A stretch of 54,041 bases of DNA. Source: Actinomycetota bacterium (GTDB lineage Bacteria; Actinomycetota; Geothermincolia; Fen-727; Anoxymicrobiaceae). Shown here piece by piece: positions 8,180 through 17,042 of this stretch. Location of the stretch: assembly GCA_018896525.1 (NCBI GenBank), contig JAHIMR010000090.1:1-54041 (forward strand), in the 5' to 3' direction. Made by a program: the position numbers and the translations under genes. Every line of letters begins with the position of its first letter. Within the stretch, counting starts at the first letter, position 1. The notes beneath the pieces were generated by a model that saw nothing but the letters and a program-made list of their open reading frames with translations, had not been told where the DNA came from and made no database searches.

Positions 8180-9529
8180 TCACACGGAACACGGCGGATC
8201 AAAATCTTCTTGATACAGGTACATCCCTTCCTCGACGCCCTGCGGCCTCAGTTCCGCCCGGGACCAGATGGTCTGGCTTCTCTTGGGGCCCACCGACACC
8301 ACGTCCACCGGGATCCCGGCCGCCTGCTCTACGAACTCGATATAGCGGAGCGCCGCGGCGGGTAGTTCCTCCTTGTCGGTCACCCCGGATATATCCACGT
8401 TCCACCCTTCGAGCTCCAGATACTCCGGCTCACACTTGTGGAAGATAGTCTGGTGCGGTGGGAAATCGTGATAGATCCGCCCCTGGTACGAGTACCCGAT
8501 GCAGACCTTCAGCTTCTCGAACGCCGACAGGACGTCAAGCTTCGTCAGGGCCAGCCCGGTAAGGCCGTTTACCCGCACCGCGTACCGGAGAAGGACAACA
8601 TCCAGCCAGCCGCACCTCCGTTTTCTGCCGGTGGTGGTGCCGAACTCGACACCCTTCTCCACCATGATCTCCCCGTCGCGGTTATCCTGCTCGGTCGGGA
8701 AAGGCCCGTACCCAACCCTGGACAAGTACGCCTTCGCTACCCCGATGATCCGATTAATTGCCCCCGGCCCGATGCCGGTGCCGGTGAAAACCCCCCCTAT
8801 CGTCGGCGACGAGGATGTCACGAAGGGGTAGGTCCCGTGATCGATGTCCAGCAGGACACCCTGCGCGCCCTCGAACAGCACCTTCTTTCCATCATCCAAC
8901 GCGTTGTGAATAAGTAGAGACGTATCCCCGATGTGAGGCTCCAGCCTCTCGGCGTACTTCATGTACTCATCGGTTATCTCGTCCAGATCGAACGGCTCCT
9001 GCCCGAACGCCTTGGTAAGTATCGGGTTCTTCCTGCCCAGGGCGCTCCCTACCTTGGTCCTGAATATCTTCTCGTCGAAGAGGTCCTGCATGCGAAGCCC
9101 CAACCGGTCCGCCTTGTCGGCATAAGCCGGGCCTATCCCGCGATGGGTGGTCCCCAGCTTGGCGCTCCCCAGGCTGATCTCGCCAAGGTGGTCAAAGGCC
9201 ACGTGATAAGGCATTACCAGGTGCGCGTTGCAGCTGATCTTCAATCTATCGCTGCTGATTCCTCTCGTGCCGAGGTCGTCCATCTCCCCCAACAGAACCT
9301 GTGGGTTCACCACCAGGCCGTCGCCTATGACGGGGGTGATGTGAGGGTACAGGATACCGGAAGGTATCAGGTGCAGCTTGAACTCGTCATCACCGCAGAC
9401 AATTGTGTGACCGGCGTTGTTCCCACCGGCGAAGCGGACAACGAAATCCATCCTGTCCGACATCAGGTCCGTTATTTTTCCTTTGCCCTCGTCACCCCAC
9501 TGGGCACCTAACACCACGGTTCCAGACAC
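8180..9529 (-). CDS. purA: Adenylosuccinate synthetase
   Basis: 449 residues, slightly longer than the common ~430. GTP-dependent condensation of IMP and aspartate, the first committed step to AMP. Features: the P-loop-like GAQWGDEGKGKITD at the N-terminus, NNAGHT with the catalytic His, the GTTHRGIGPAY segment, and TTTGRKRRCGWLD. The C-terminal ~20 residues after the usual end (EEGMYLYQEDF) are a short extension. First pur gene of the leftward operon, 80 nt below the FAD oxidoreductase. Confidence 0.97.
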   Translation of the reverse strand: MSGTVVLGAQWGDEGKGKITDLMSDRMDFVVRFAGGNNAGHTIVCGDDEFKLHLIPSGILYPHITPVIGDGLVVNPQVLLGEMDDLGTRGISSDRLKISCNAHLVMPYHVAFDHLGEISLGSAKLGTTHRGIGPAYADKADRLGLRMQDLFDEKIFRTKVGSALGRKNPILTKAFGQEPFDLDEITDEYMKYAERLEPHIGDTSLLIHNALDDGKKVLFEGAQGVLLDIDHGTYPFVTSSSPTIGGVFTGTGIGPGAINRIIGVAKAYLSRVGYGPFPTEQDNRDGEIMVEKGVEFGTTTGRKRRCGWLDVVLLRYAVRVNGLTGLALTKLDVLSAFEKLKVCIGYSYQGRIYHDFPPHQTIFHKCEPEYLELEGWNVDISGVTDKEELPAAALRYIEFVEQAAGIPVDVVSVGPKRSQTIWSRAELRPQGVEEGMYLYQEDFDPPCSV

Positions 9530-9609
9530 CTTGCACCACCTGCTCGAGAGCCCTGCCGATACCGACGCCTTACTATATCACGCACAACGAGTCCCTACTT
9601 CAACGACTC

Positions 9610-10995
9610 TCAGACGTCTTTGCTCCGCCGCCTGATTATACTCTCAGCGACCAGGACGCCTGAAGCCGACGCCTGCACCAGGCCCCTGGTTATCCCAACG
9701 CCGTCCCCGGCGCCGAACATCATGCGCACCTCGCTCTCGAGCCCCCCGGTCACCTTCAACCGGGAGCCGTAGAACTTCACCTCGACCCCGTACAGCAACG
9801 TGTTCCGGGAAAAGACCCCCGGCACGAGAGTATCCAGCGCGCTCAACATCTCCAGGATGTCCGAGAGGAACCTGAACGGCAGTACCAGGCTCAGGTCTCC
9901 CGGTGTAGCGTCCGTCAGCGTGGGCATAACGGTGCTCCGGGCGATGCGTTTCGGGTCGGAACGTCGTCCGGCGAGTAGGTCGCCCAGGCGCTGGACCAGT
10001 ATGCCGTCCCCCAGCAGGTTGGCCAGCCAGGCGATGTACTTTCCGTAGGTGATAGGCTCCCGGAACGGCTCGGTGAACCTCTTGTCGACCAGGAGCGCGA
10101 AGTTGGTGTTCTCCGTCTTCTTCTCGGCGTATGAGTGGCCGTTCACGGTGAGGACCTCCTCGTAGTACTCCCTGGTCACCTCACCTGCCGGGTTCATGCA
10201 GAACGTCCTCACCCGGTCCTCGGAGCTCCTGGAGTAGTAGACCAGCTTCGGCTCGTAGAGCTCGTCGGTCAGCGGCTCCATCACCACCGCCGGGACCTCG
10301 ACCCTCACACCTATGTCCACCATGTTGTTCCCCAGGTGGAGATCCAGCTCCCGCGCCACGCCGCTGAACCAGTCCGCCCCGCTTCGGCCCGGGGCGAGGA
10401 CCAGGTACGTACAGCTAAAGGAGGAGCCGTCGTCGCAGTCAACTCCTTTCACCACGCCGTCGGTGACCTTTATCCGCTCCACCGACGTGTTCATAAGTAT
10501 GTCAGCCCTGCCGTCAATCTCCTCGTGTATGGCACCGATTACGGTCCGGCACACCTCGGTCCCCATGTGGCGGACCCTTGAGGGCAAGAGTTTCAGGTCC
10601 GACTTCACCGCCCTCCGCGCTATCTCGAGCACCTTCTCCTCGTTATCGCCGAAGACCTCCTCCGGGGCGCCGAACTCCAGGTACGTCCTATCCACCCTGT
10701 CTATCAGCTTATTCAGCTTTGTTGCCGGTACAATGTCAGCGAGCCATCCCCCGATATCCCGGGAGAGCATCAGCTTGCCGTCGCTGAAGGCGCCGGCGCC
10801 GCCCCAGCCACACAGGTTCGCGCACGGCCTGCAGCGGCGGCACGGGCCCGAGGGGGCGGGGCACTTCCTTTTGTCCAGCCCCTCGCCTTTGTCGATGATG
10901 AGAATCTTGAGGTCGGTCTTGCGGATAAGCTCCAGCGCGCAGAAGATGCCCGCCGGGCCCGCCCCTACGATTATCACATCGTATCTTTTCGCCAT
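9610..10995 (-). CDS. FAD-dependent dehydrogenase (COG2509-like)
   Basis: 461 residues. The N-terminus has the dinucleotide-binding motif VGAGPAG in YDVIIVGAGPAGIFC. A Cys-rich stretch follows (CPAPSGPCRRCRPCANLCGWGG, residues ~44-65), then AFSDGKLML, typical of this uncharacterised FAD-dependent dehydrogenase group. The C-terminal part carries the second FAD motif (FGAGDGVGITRGLVQASASG). The clustered cysteines are at a position where some homologues keep a conserved Cys pair. No substrate is known. It precedes the purine operon on the same strand and could be co-transcribed with it, but a functional link is not evident. Confidence 0.8.
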   Translation of the reverse strand: MAKRYDVIIVGAGPAGIFCALELIRKTDLKILIIDKGEGLDKRKCPAPSGPCRRCRPCANLCGWGGAGAFSDGKLMLSRDIGGWLADIVPATKLNKLIDRVDRTYLEFGAPEEVFGDNEEKVLEIARRAVKSDLKLLPSRVRHMGTEVCRTVIGAIHEEIDGRADILMNTSVERIKVTDGVVKGVDCDDGSSFSCTYLVLAPGRSGADWFSGVARELDLHLGNNMVDIGVRVEVPAVVMEPLTDELYEPKLVYYSRSSEDRVRTFCMNPAGEVTREYYEEVLTVNGHSYAEKKTENTNFALLVDKRFTEPFREPITYGKYIAWLANLLGDGILVQRLGDLLAGRRSDPKRIARSTVMPTLTDATPGDLSLVLPFRFLSDILEMLSALDTLVPGVFSRNTLLYGVEVKFYGSRLKVTGGLESEVRMMFGAGDGVGITRGLVQASASGVLVAESIIRRRSKDV

Positions 10996-11082
10996 CCCTG
11001 TTCCTCCGAATCGCCCCGGGTCTCTGCCTCTAGCGCAGGCAGGAGTTACCGTGCCGCCGTCCTTTCAGTACATGCCGACAAC

Positions 11083-11088
11083 ATTATA
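11083..11088 (-). promoter_or_regulatory. Candidate -10 element for the 10995 gene
   Basis: On the minus strand this is a perfect TATAAT, about 90 bases upstream of the FAD dehydrogenase start. The -35 assignment is uncertain: TTTACA occurs but is only 14 bases away. The rest of 10996-11214 has no gene; it contains a direct repeat CTGTGTAACCGCC (11178-11190 and 11196-11208). Confidence 0.4.
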
Positions 11089-11214
11089 GACCAGCCGTAA
11101 CGTGTAAACGTCATCGCGTTTTCTATCGCGGTACGGACCGGGGAGGGGAAGGCTTCAGATGTTTGTGGCGCGGGATTCTGTGTAACCGCCTTTTGCTGTG
11201 TAACCGCCGTTTGT

Positions 11215-11619
11215 TTACGGCCTGCGCCTTTTCCCTCTAAACTGAACGAGCCCGGCGGGGGGCATCTTCTTAAGCGCTCGTTGCTTCTTGTGATTTCGCA
11301 TCTCCTCGGCCAGGCGCCTGCGCGCGTCGGCCATCTCCGCCTCCAGTTCGGTCACGATATTCCGCAGGCGGGACATCTCGTCCTCCATCCTCAGGACCTT
11401 GCGAACGCCCGAGAGGTTAAGCCCCTCCTCCCGGGTGAGCACCTGGATATGCCTCAGGCGCTCGATGTCTGATTCCGAGTAGCGGCGCCTGTTCTTGGGG
11501 GTCCTCTCCGGGCACAGAAGGCCCTTGCGTTCGTAAAGCCGAAGCGTCTGCGGGTGCACCTCCGCGAGCCTGGCCGCCACGCTTATGATGTACACTCCTT
11601 CTTCTTTTCCGTCTCTCAT
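11215..11619 (-). CDS. hspR: Heat-shock repressor HspR, MerR family
   Basis: 134 residues from ATG 11619 (GGGAG five bases upstream); GTG 11634 is an alternative giving 139. Residues ~8-75 form a MerR-type winged helix: YIISVAARLAEVHPQTLRLYERKGLL, then NRRRYSESDIERLRHIQVL. A coiled coil and basic tail (RGKRRRP) follow. HspR represses dnaK operons in Actinobacteria by binding HAIR sites, with DnaK as corepressor. Here it is the last gene of dnaK-grpE-dnaJ-hspR, the classic autoregulatory arrangement, and a HAIR-like site lies at 15438-15458. Confidence 0.93.
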   Translation of the reverse strand: MRDGKEEGVYIISVAARLAEVHPQTLRLYERKGLLCPERTPKNRRRYSESDIERLRHIQVLTREEGLNLSGVRKVLRMEDEMSRLRNIVTELEAEMADARRRLAEEMRNHKKQRALKKMPPAGLVQFRGKRRRP

Positions 11620-11651
11620 GCTATCTCCCGGCACGCGAGCAATCTCCGCCG

Positions 11652-12803
11652 TCAGGCATTCAGGTGGGCTCTGATATCTTTGGGTCCTATCTCCTCGAGA
11701 CTTTCAATCAGCTTGCGTTCATCACTGTCCAGCTTCTCGGGGACCACTACGCGGACGGTGACTTTCATGTCTCCCTTACCCTTGCCCTTGAGCCGGGGAG
11801 CGCCCTTGCCCTTGAGCCGGAAAGTCCGGCCGCTCTGGGTCCCCGCCGGTATCTTGAGCTTGACCCTGCCGTCAATAGTAGGGACCTCAACCCGGGTACC
11901 GAGCGCCGCCTCGGAGAACGTCAGCGGAAGCTCCATTGTTATGTCACTGTTCTTCCGCCTCAGGTAAGGATGCTCCGCAACCCTGGTCACCAGGTACAGG
12001 TCGCCCGGCGGCCCCCCGCCGGGGCCGTCTTCTCCCTTTCCCTTGAACTTGATGCGGGAGCCGTCTTTTACTCCCGCCGGTATTGGCACCTTTATCTTCC
12101 TGGGGGTGCTCACCATCCCCACGCCACCACACCTGGAGCACGGGTTTCTAATGATCGACCCCTTGCCACCGCACGCAGGGCAGGGCCTGCTCAGCCCGAA
12201 CAACCCCTGGTCCTCGGACACCGACCCCCGGCCCCCGCAGGTGGTGCAGGTCTCGGGCAGCGTCCCCGCGGCCGAACCGGTACCCTTGCACTCCGGGCAG
12301 GTACTATTCCGGGTCAAAGTTATCGGGACATACACTACCCCCAGAGCGTCGTCAAACGAGAGGTGAACAGTTGCCTCGACATCGTTCCCCCTGCGGCCCC
12401 TGGCCCGCCGGCCACTGCTTCCTGCGCGCCGCCCTCCGGCGGCTCCCCCGAACATGTTGAAGATGTCGTTCAGGTTCCCCTCGAAAGTGGAATCCTGGCC
12501 GCCGGCGCCCTGGAAGTTCCCGAACCCGTCAAACCCCGCGAAGTCCCCGGGCCGGAACCCCCCCGACCCGTACGCCCCGGAGGGAGTAAACAACCTGCCT
12601 TCGTCGTACTGTTTCCTCTTCTTGTCGTCACTCAAGACCTCATAGGCCTCGGTGATCTTCTTGAACTTCTCCTCGGACTCCTTGTCGCCCCGATTCTTGT
12701 CAGGGTGGTACTTGTGAGCCAGCTTTCGGTAGCTCTTCTTTATCTCGTCCCCGGCGACTTTCTTGTCAACGCCGAGTATCTTGTAATAGTCCTTCCCGTT
12801 CAA
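11652..12803 (-). CDS. dnaJ: Chaperone DnaJ
   Basis: 383 residues from a TTG start. The J domain begins [12 protein letters not shown] and has the HPD motif in [14 protein letters not shown]-rich linker follows (~75-130). The zinc domain has four CxxCxG-type repeats ([32 protein letters not shown]). The C-terminal substrate-binding domains are intact. It stimulates DnaK ATPase and delivers unfolded clients. Lies 57 nt downstream of grpE and 17-32 nt upstream of hspR. Confidence 0.97.
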   Translation of the reverse strand: MNGKDYYKILGVDKKVAGDEIKKSYRKLAHKYHPDKNRGDKESEEKFKKITEAYEVLSDDKKRKQYDEGRLFTPSGAYGSGGFRPGDFAGFDGFGNFQGAGGQDSTFEGNLNDIFNMFGGAAGGRRAGSSGRRARGRRGNDVEATVHLSFDDALGVVYVPITLTRNSTCPECKGTGSAAGTLPETCTTCGGRGSVSEDQGLFGLSRPCPACGGKGSIIRNPCSRCGGVGMVSTPRKIKVPIPAGVKDGSRIKFKGKGEDGPGGGPPGDLYLVTRVAEHPYLRRKNSDITMELPLTFSEAALGTRVEVPTIDGRVKLKIPAGTQSGRTFRLKGKGAPRLKGKGKGDMKVTVRVVVPEKLDSDERKLIESLEEIGPKDIRAHLNA

Positions 12804-12860
12804 CCGTCATCACATCCGAAATCCGCTACTTCCCTGATCTCTCCGCGGCAACCGGCCCGC

Positions 12861-13454
12861 TTATCCCTTGACCGGGCAGGATACCGACACCATGGCCGGC
12901 CGCAGCAGTATGCCCCTGAAACGGTATCCCCTCTGGACCACGTCGATCACGGTGTCCTCGGTGCACTCGCCGGTCTCCACAACCATCATCGCCTCGTGAT
13001 GCTCCGGGTCGAACTGCTCGCCCTGCGGGTCGACAACCTCGAGGCCTTCCTTCCCCAGCACCTCTATCATCTGGTCCAGGACCATCTCCACGCCCTCGTG
13101 GAGCCCCTGCGGCTCGCCTTCGCCGGCGTTCTTGAGCGCCCTCTCCAGGTTATCAATCACCGGAAGCAGCCTTTTGACCAGGTCGGCCTCCGCTGTCTCC
13201 ACGATGCGGGTCTGCTCCCTCATCATGCGCTTTCGGTAATTCTCGAAGTCCGCCTTGAGCCTCATAAGGCTGTCAAGCAGTTCCTCGCTTTCAGTCGTCT
13301 CGCTTCCGTCGTCTCCCGTTTCGACGACATCGCCCTCTACCTCTATGCCGGGCTCAACATCCACCTCGACATCGCCCTCGGGGAGCTCCTGCTCGGGGGG
13401 CGCGCCCTCCTCCTTATCTTTGGGTGGTTTTCCCGAACCCGTACCCTTGCTCAT
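12861..13454 (-). CDS. grpE: Nucleotide exchange factor GrpE
   Basis: 197 residues. The N-terminal ~65 residues are acidic and low complexity. A long coiled-coil region follows (LLDSLMRLKADFENYRKRMM), then the conserved PVIDNLERAL and the beta-domain end HEAMMVVETGECTEDTVIDVVQRGY. GrpE releases ADP from DnaK. Second gene of the heat-shock operon, 66 nt after dnaK. Confidence 0.96.
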   Translation of the reverse strand: MSKGTGSGKPPKDKEEGAPPEQELPEGDVEVDVEPGIEVEGDVVETGDDGSETTESEELLDSLMRLKADFENYRKRMMREQTRIVETAEADLVKRLLPVIDNLERALKNAGEGEPQGLHEGVEMVLDQMIEVLGKEGLEVVDPQGEQFDPEHHEAMMVVETGECTEDTVIDVVQRGYRFRGILLRPAMVSVSCPVKG

Positions 13455-13520
13455 GTTTTCTCCTCTATGGCCCGGGACTGTCGGACCTTTCTCACCTGAC
13501 GTTCCAGGCGGTACACTGGC

Positions 13521-15374
13521 CTATTCGTCGTCCATCACCTCGAAGTCGGCGTCTATTACCTCTTCCTCATCCGGGCCGGCCCCCGCCTCGGACGCCTCTC
13601 CGCCCGGTGCGCCGCCCGGCGCGCCGCCTGCTCCCGCCGAAGCCTGCGCATAGACCGCCTCCGCCAGCTTGTGGGAGGCCTGTACCAGGTTTTCCATGGT
13701 GGCCTTTATCTTCTGAACGTCGCCGCCCTTCAGGGCCTCTTTGACCTCGTCAAGCGCGGACTCTATTTTGGCCTTCTCGTCAGCATCCACCTTGTCGCCC
13801 AGCTCTCGAAGGGACTTCTCGGTGGAATAGACAACCTCGTCCGCCCTGTTGCGGGTCTCGGCCTCTTCCCTGCGCCTTCGGTCTTCCTCAGCGTGCTCCT
13901 CCGCGTCATCCACCATCTTCTTCATCTCTTCCTCGGAAAGGCCGCTGGAGGCTTCGATGGTTATCTTCTGCTCGTTACCGGTCGCCCTGTCGGTCGCGGT
14001 TACGTGCACTATGCCGTTGGCGTCGATATCGAACGCGACCTCGATCTGGGGCACGCCCCTCGGCGCCAGGGGGATCCCCACCAGTTGGAAGCGGCCCAGC
14101 GTCTTGTTGTACTCGGCCATCTCCCGCTCGCCTTGAAGCACGTGCACCTCAACGCTGTTCTGACCATCAGCCGCGGTGGTGAACGTCTCGCTCTTTCGGG
14201 TCGGTATGGTGGTATTGCGCTCTATCAGCCTGGTGGACACGCCGCCCAGCGTTTCGATTCCCAGCGACAGCGGGGTTACGTCCAGCAGCAAGACGTCCTT
14301 GACGTCGCCCTTGAGTACCCCCGCCTGGATGGCGGCGCCGACGGCCACTACCTCGTCGGGGTTGACGCCCTTGTGCGGCTCTTTTCCACCGGTCAACTCG
14401 CGAACCTTGTCCTGTATGGCGGGCATGCGGGTCGCGCCGCCTACCAGGATGACGTGCTCGATATCCTTCGGCTCGAGCTTGGCGTCCTCCATGGCCTGCT
14501 TGAACGGGCCTACGCACTTATCTACAAGTTCCGCGGTCATCTTGTTGAACTCGGCCCGGCTGAGTGTCATGTCCAGGTGTTGTGGTCCCTCCTGGGTGGC
14601 GGTTATGAACGGCAGGTTGATGTTGGTGGTAGTGGTTGTGGATAGCTCGACCTTCGCCTTCTCCGCGGCCTCCTTGAGCCTCTGGAGGGCCATGCTGTCA
14701 TCCCTGAGGTCAATGCCGGTCTTCCCCTTGAAGTCATCCGCCATCCAATCGATTATCCGCTGGTCCCAGTCGTCACCGCCGAGGTGAGTGTTCCCGCTGG
14801 TGGATTTCACCTCAAAGACGCCCCCACCGATCTCCAGCACGCTTACGTCAAAGGTTCCGCCTCCGAGGTCGAAGACCAGTATCGTCTGCTCCGACTCCTT
14901 GTCCAGCCCGTACGCCAGGGAGGCGGCCGTGGGCTCGTTGATGATGCGCAGCACCTCCAGGCCCGCGATCTTTCCCGCGTCCTTGGTGGCCTGGCGCTGG
15001 CTGTCGTCGAAGTAGGCGGGGGTCGTTACCACCACCTGGGTTATCTTCTCCCCCAGGTACTCCTCCGCGTCCGACTTCAACTTCTGCAGTATCATCGCGG
15101 AGATCTCCTGGGGTGTGTACTCCTTGTCGTCTATCTTTACCTTCTCGTTGGTTCCCATCTTCCGCTTTATCGACATGATGGTCCGATCCGGGTTGGTTAT
15201 TGCCTGCCGCTTGGCGACCTGACCTACCAGTCTCTCTCCGGTCTTGGAGAACGCGACAACGGACGGGGTCGTCCTTCCCCCTTCCGTATTGGGGATAACA
15301 GTGGGTTCTCCGCCCTCCATGACCGCCATGCAGGAGTTGGTCGTCCCCAGGTCGATTCCAAGTACTTTCGCCAT
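13521..15374 (-). CDS. dnaK: Chaperone DnaK (Hsp70)
   Basis: 617 residues, full length. The ATPase domain opens [22 protein letters not shown], with the phosphate and hinge motifs [12 protein letters not shown] and [11 protein letters not shown]. The linker [13 protein letters not shown] leads to the beta-sandwich and lid. The C-terminus is Gly/Ala/Pro-rich and ends [14 protein letters not shown], like the acidic tail of bacterial DnaK. First gene of the operon; its promoter and probable HspR operator lie at 15429-15458. Confidence 0.98.
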   Translation of the reverse strand: MAKVLGIDLGTTNSCMAVMEGGEPTVIPNTEGGRTTPSVVAFSKTGERLVGQVAKRQAITNPDRTIMSIKRKMGTNEKVKIDDKEYTPQEISAMILQKLKSDAEEYLGEKITQVVVTTPAYFDDSQRQATKDAGKIAGLEVLRIINEPTAASLAYGLDKESEQTILVFDLGGGTFDVSVLEIGGGVFEVKSTSGNTHLGGDDWDQRIIDWMADDFKGKTGIDLRDDSMALQRLKEAAEKAKVELSTTTTTNINLPFITATQEGPQHLDMTLSRAEFNKMTAELVDKCVGPFKQAMEDAKLEPKDIEHVILVGGATRMPAIQDKVRELTGGKEPHKGVNPDEVVAVGAAIQAGVLKGDVKDVLLLDVTPLSLGIETLGGVSTRLIERNTTIPTRKSETFTTAADGQNSVEVHVLQGEREMAEYNKTLGRFQLVGIPLAPRGVPQIEVAFDIDANGIVHVTATDRATGNEQKITIEASSGLSEEEMKKMVDDAEEHAEEDRRRREEAETRNRADEVVYSTEKSLRELGDKVDADEKAKIESALDEVKEALKGGDVQKIKATMENLVQASHKLAEAVYAQASAGAGGAPGGAPGGEASEAGAGPDEEEVIDADFEVMDDE

Positions 15375-15428
15375 TTCTACATCACTCCTTGCGTCCGTAG
15401 ACCTTCTTATTAACAGTTAACCTGCAAT

Positions 15429-15458
15429 ATCTTAATACATGAGTCTTATGTTGTCAAG
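15429..15458 (-). promoter_or_regulatory. dnaK promoter overlapping a HAIR-like HspR operator
   Basis: Minus strand: TTGACA (15457-15452), 17 bases, then TAAGAT (15434-15429). The 21 bases 15458-15438 read CTTGACA-N7-ACTCATG, against the HAIR consensus CTTGAGT-N7-ACTCAAG: five of seven and six of seven matches with exact spacing. The operator overlaps the -35 and spacer, a repressing position. The site is seen; HspR binding is inferred from the hspR gene at the end of this operon. Confidence 0.75.
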
Positions 15459-15584
15459 TATATTTATAACAATATTATCACTTACCTATATAACGGACCG
15501 TTAATACCCACCTCTTCCCATCAGGTCTTCACTGCGCGCTGCTGCCGGGTGATTGCGGTCACAGTACCCGCGGCAACCAGTGGA

Positions 15585-15700
15585 TCATAGTACCCCGCTC
15601 CACAGGTACGCTGGCATTCGAACGCCGCTCCCGTCCACTCCGACTGCGTTCCGCTCCCTCGACGTACTACTACAGGAGTACGCCTCAGTTGCGCTCTCTC
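15585..15700 (-). repeat. Family A dispersed repeat, truncated copy 2
   Basis: Read on the minus strand it contains ACTGAGGCGTACTC, GTACGTCGAGGGAGCGGAACGC, GGAGCGGCGTTCGAATGCC and a terminal GTACCTGTGGAGCGGGGTACTATG, homologous in order to the other copies. The opposite terminus lacks the matching inverted repeat and the GCACCGAGAGCG/CTCCGGCAAGG blocks are degraded, so it is truncated at its 5' end. It occupies most of the gap between the dnaK promoter and the ferredoxin gene; no gene is seen in 15459-15584 or 15701-15815. Confidence 0.75.
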
Positions 15701-15815
15701 CCGTTTTATGTATCATTAACCCGTTGGCTTTCCTGCCCGGCCTTTCTAGCAGACAGGCTGGGAGGATGGAACTGTTCTTGATTCGGATTGGATTAGAGAC
15801 TCGGGAGGTGAGACC

Positions 15816-16010
15816 GTGGGAGAGCCGAGCGACAAGAGACCCGTCATTGATGCCGATGAGTGCACCGGTTGCGGGCTGTGCGTGGATGTATGCGAGCACG
15901 AGGTCCTGGACCTGGTGGACGATATCGCCGCCATAGTTAACGCAGGTGAATGCACCGGCTGTGCGGACTGCGCCGAGGAGTGCCCCGTAGAATCGATAAC
16001 CATGACCTAG
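15816..16010 (+). CDS. 2x[4Fe-4S] ferredoxin
   Basis: 64 residues from GTG 15816, with GGGAGGTG at 15803-15810. Two cluster motifs are visible: C-T-G-C-G-L-C-V-D-V-C and C-T-G-C-A-D-C-A-E-E-C-P, each CxxCxxCxxxC; the final Pro is typical. An acidic electron carrier for low-potential reactions, possibly for the radical SAM enzymes in the window (inference). Monocistronic: a strong hairpin terminator follows at 16035. Confidence 0.92.
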   Translation: MGEPSDKRPVIDADECTGCGLCVDVCEHEVLDLVDDIAAIVNAGECTGCADCAEECPVESITMT

Positions 16011-16034
16011 ACGCGGGGAATGTCTACCCGGAGT

Positions 16035-16057
16035 AAAGGCGGGTTCTACCCGCCTTT
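16035..16057 (+). terminator. Intrinsic terminator of the ferredoxin gene
   Basis: AAAGGCGGGT-TCT-ACCCGCCTTT: a ten-base perfect stem with a three-base loop, 25 bases after the ferredoxin stop, followed by CCATTTTG. Confidence 0.85.
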
Positions 16058-16226
16058 CCATTTTGCGGCAGGCATCACGTAACCTGGAAGGTGCACCCAC
16101 GAAGGCATCATACCTGCACCGTCGAATGGGCCGGCGATTCGGTTCACTTGCGGCAAGAGGCAGCAATGTTTTACAGTAGCAACAACTACAACAGAACCCA
16201 ACAGAAAGTAACCCTAGATAACTCAT

Positions 16227-16257
16227 TTGACAAACGTAACAACATCTATGTTATACT
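16227..16257 (+). promoter_or_regulatory. Candidate promoter of the sigma factor gene
   Basis: TTGACA at 16227-16232 and TATACT at 16252-16257 with a 19-base spacer (TTATAC gives 18). It sits 45 bases before the TTG start at 16303. The preceding DNA from 16058 has no gene. Confidence 0.55.
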
Positions 16258-16302
16258 CTTCAAAAGTGGCACAAGATGCGTGTGCCCCGCAAAGGAGGGG
16301 GT

Positions 16303-16950
16303 TTGGCGAGAACCAGGAACCAGAATCCTTCACTGAGAAAGTACCGTGAGCTCTCCGATAAGTACCTGGTAAGGTCTGCCAGGGCGGCCGATCCTCTAGC
16401 AGAAACCGTCCTCATAGAACGCTACCAGTACCTTGCTCACGTCAAGGCACGGTCGTACTTCCTGACCGGTGCGGACCATGAGGACACGGTTCAGGAAGGC
16501 ATGATCGGGCTTTTCAAGGCGATAAGGGATTTCAAGGAGGATGAGCTTTGCTCCTTCCGCTCTTTCGCTATCCTGTGCATAACCCGGCAGATAATCACAG
16601 CGGTAAAGACGCACGCCAGGAAGAAGCACAACCCCTTGAGCTCGTACCAGTCGCTGGACACCCAGGTGCCTGACGAGAACCTCCTCGACAGTCTCGCCTC
16701 TCAGGGCCTGGGCCCTGAAAAATCCGAGGATCCTCTCGACCTGTTCATCTTCGACGAGGAACTGGACGGCGTCATCGGGATTCTAAGAGACAAGCTCAGC
16801 GACCTGGAGTGGAGCGTCTTCGTGGAGTACCTGGAGGGCAAGAGCTACCAGGAGATCTCCGAAGAGCTTGACTGCGAAACAAAGGTTGTTGACAACGCCC
16901 TCTGCCGCATCAAGCAGAAGATAAAGAAAGAGTGCGCCCTCACCGCGTGA
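16303..16950 (+). CDS. Sigma-70 family factor, SigH-like
   Basis: About 215 residues from TTG 16303, preferred because AAAGGAGGGGG (16291-16301) sits just upstream; the in-frame ATG at 16276 has no ribosome site. Region 2 is clear: LIERYQYLAHVKARSYF, DTVQEGMIGLFKAIRDF and FRSFAILCITRQIITAVKTH. Region 4 follows a variable linker: LSDLEWSVFVEYLEGKSYQE then a helix-turn-helix ending NALCRIKQKIKKE. This resembles the sporulation/transition-state sigma factor SigH (Spo0H) and related stress factors rather than the primary sigma. No anti-sigma gene is adjacent. Convergent with the radical SAM gene at 17043 across a strong palindrome. Confidence 0.85.
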   Translation: MARTRNQNPSLRKYRELSDKYLVRSARAADPLAETVLIERYQYLAHVKARSYFLTGADHEDTVQEGMIGLFKAIRDFKEDELCSFRSFAILCITRQIITAVKTHARKKHNPLSSYQSLDTQVPDENLLDSLASQGLGPEKSEDPLDLFIFDEELDGVIGILRDKLSDLEWSVFVEYLEGKSYQEISEELDCETKVVDNALCRIKQKIKKECALTA

Positions 16951-16965
16951 CCTCCCCGGGCAGTT

Positions 16966-17042
16966 ACAAAATGACGCACTGGTGCCTGGCACCAGTGCGT
17001 CATTTTGTGGCTCCTGTTTATTTGTGAGGGAGGGGTCACTGG
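16966..17042. terminator. Family C palindrome, copy 2; bidirectional terminator
   Basis: 16966-17008 is a perfect 43-base palindrome: 21-base arms around T16987 (outer ends ACAAAATGACGCACT and its complement, centre GGTGCC-T-GGCACC). It lies between two convergent genes with A/T runs on both sides, so it could terminate both. The right flank TTTTGTGGCTCCTGTTTATTTGTGAGGGAGGGGTC is shared with the copy at 3716-3795. Confidence 0.8.

Noticed and set aside
11664-13499. 611-codon open frame opposite dnaJ and grpE
   Set aside because: It lies antisense to two certain genes and has low-complexity composition typical of high-GC shadow frames.
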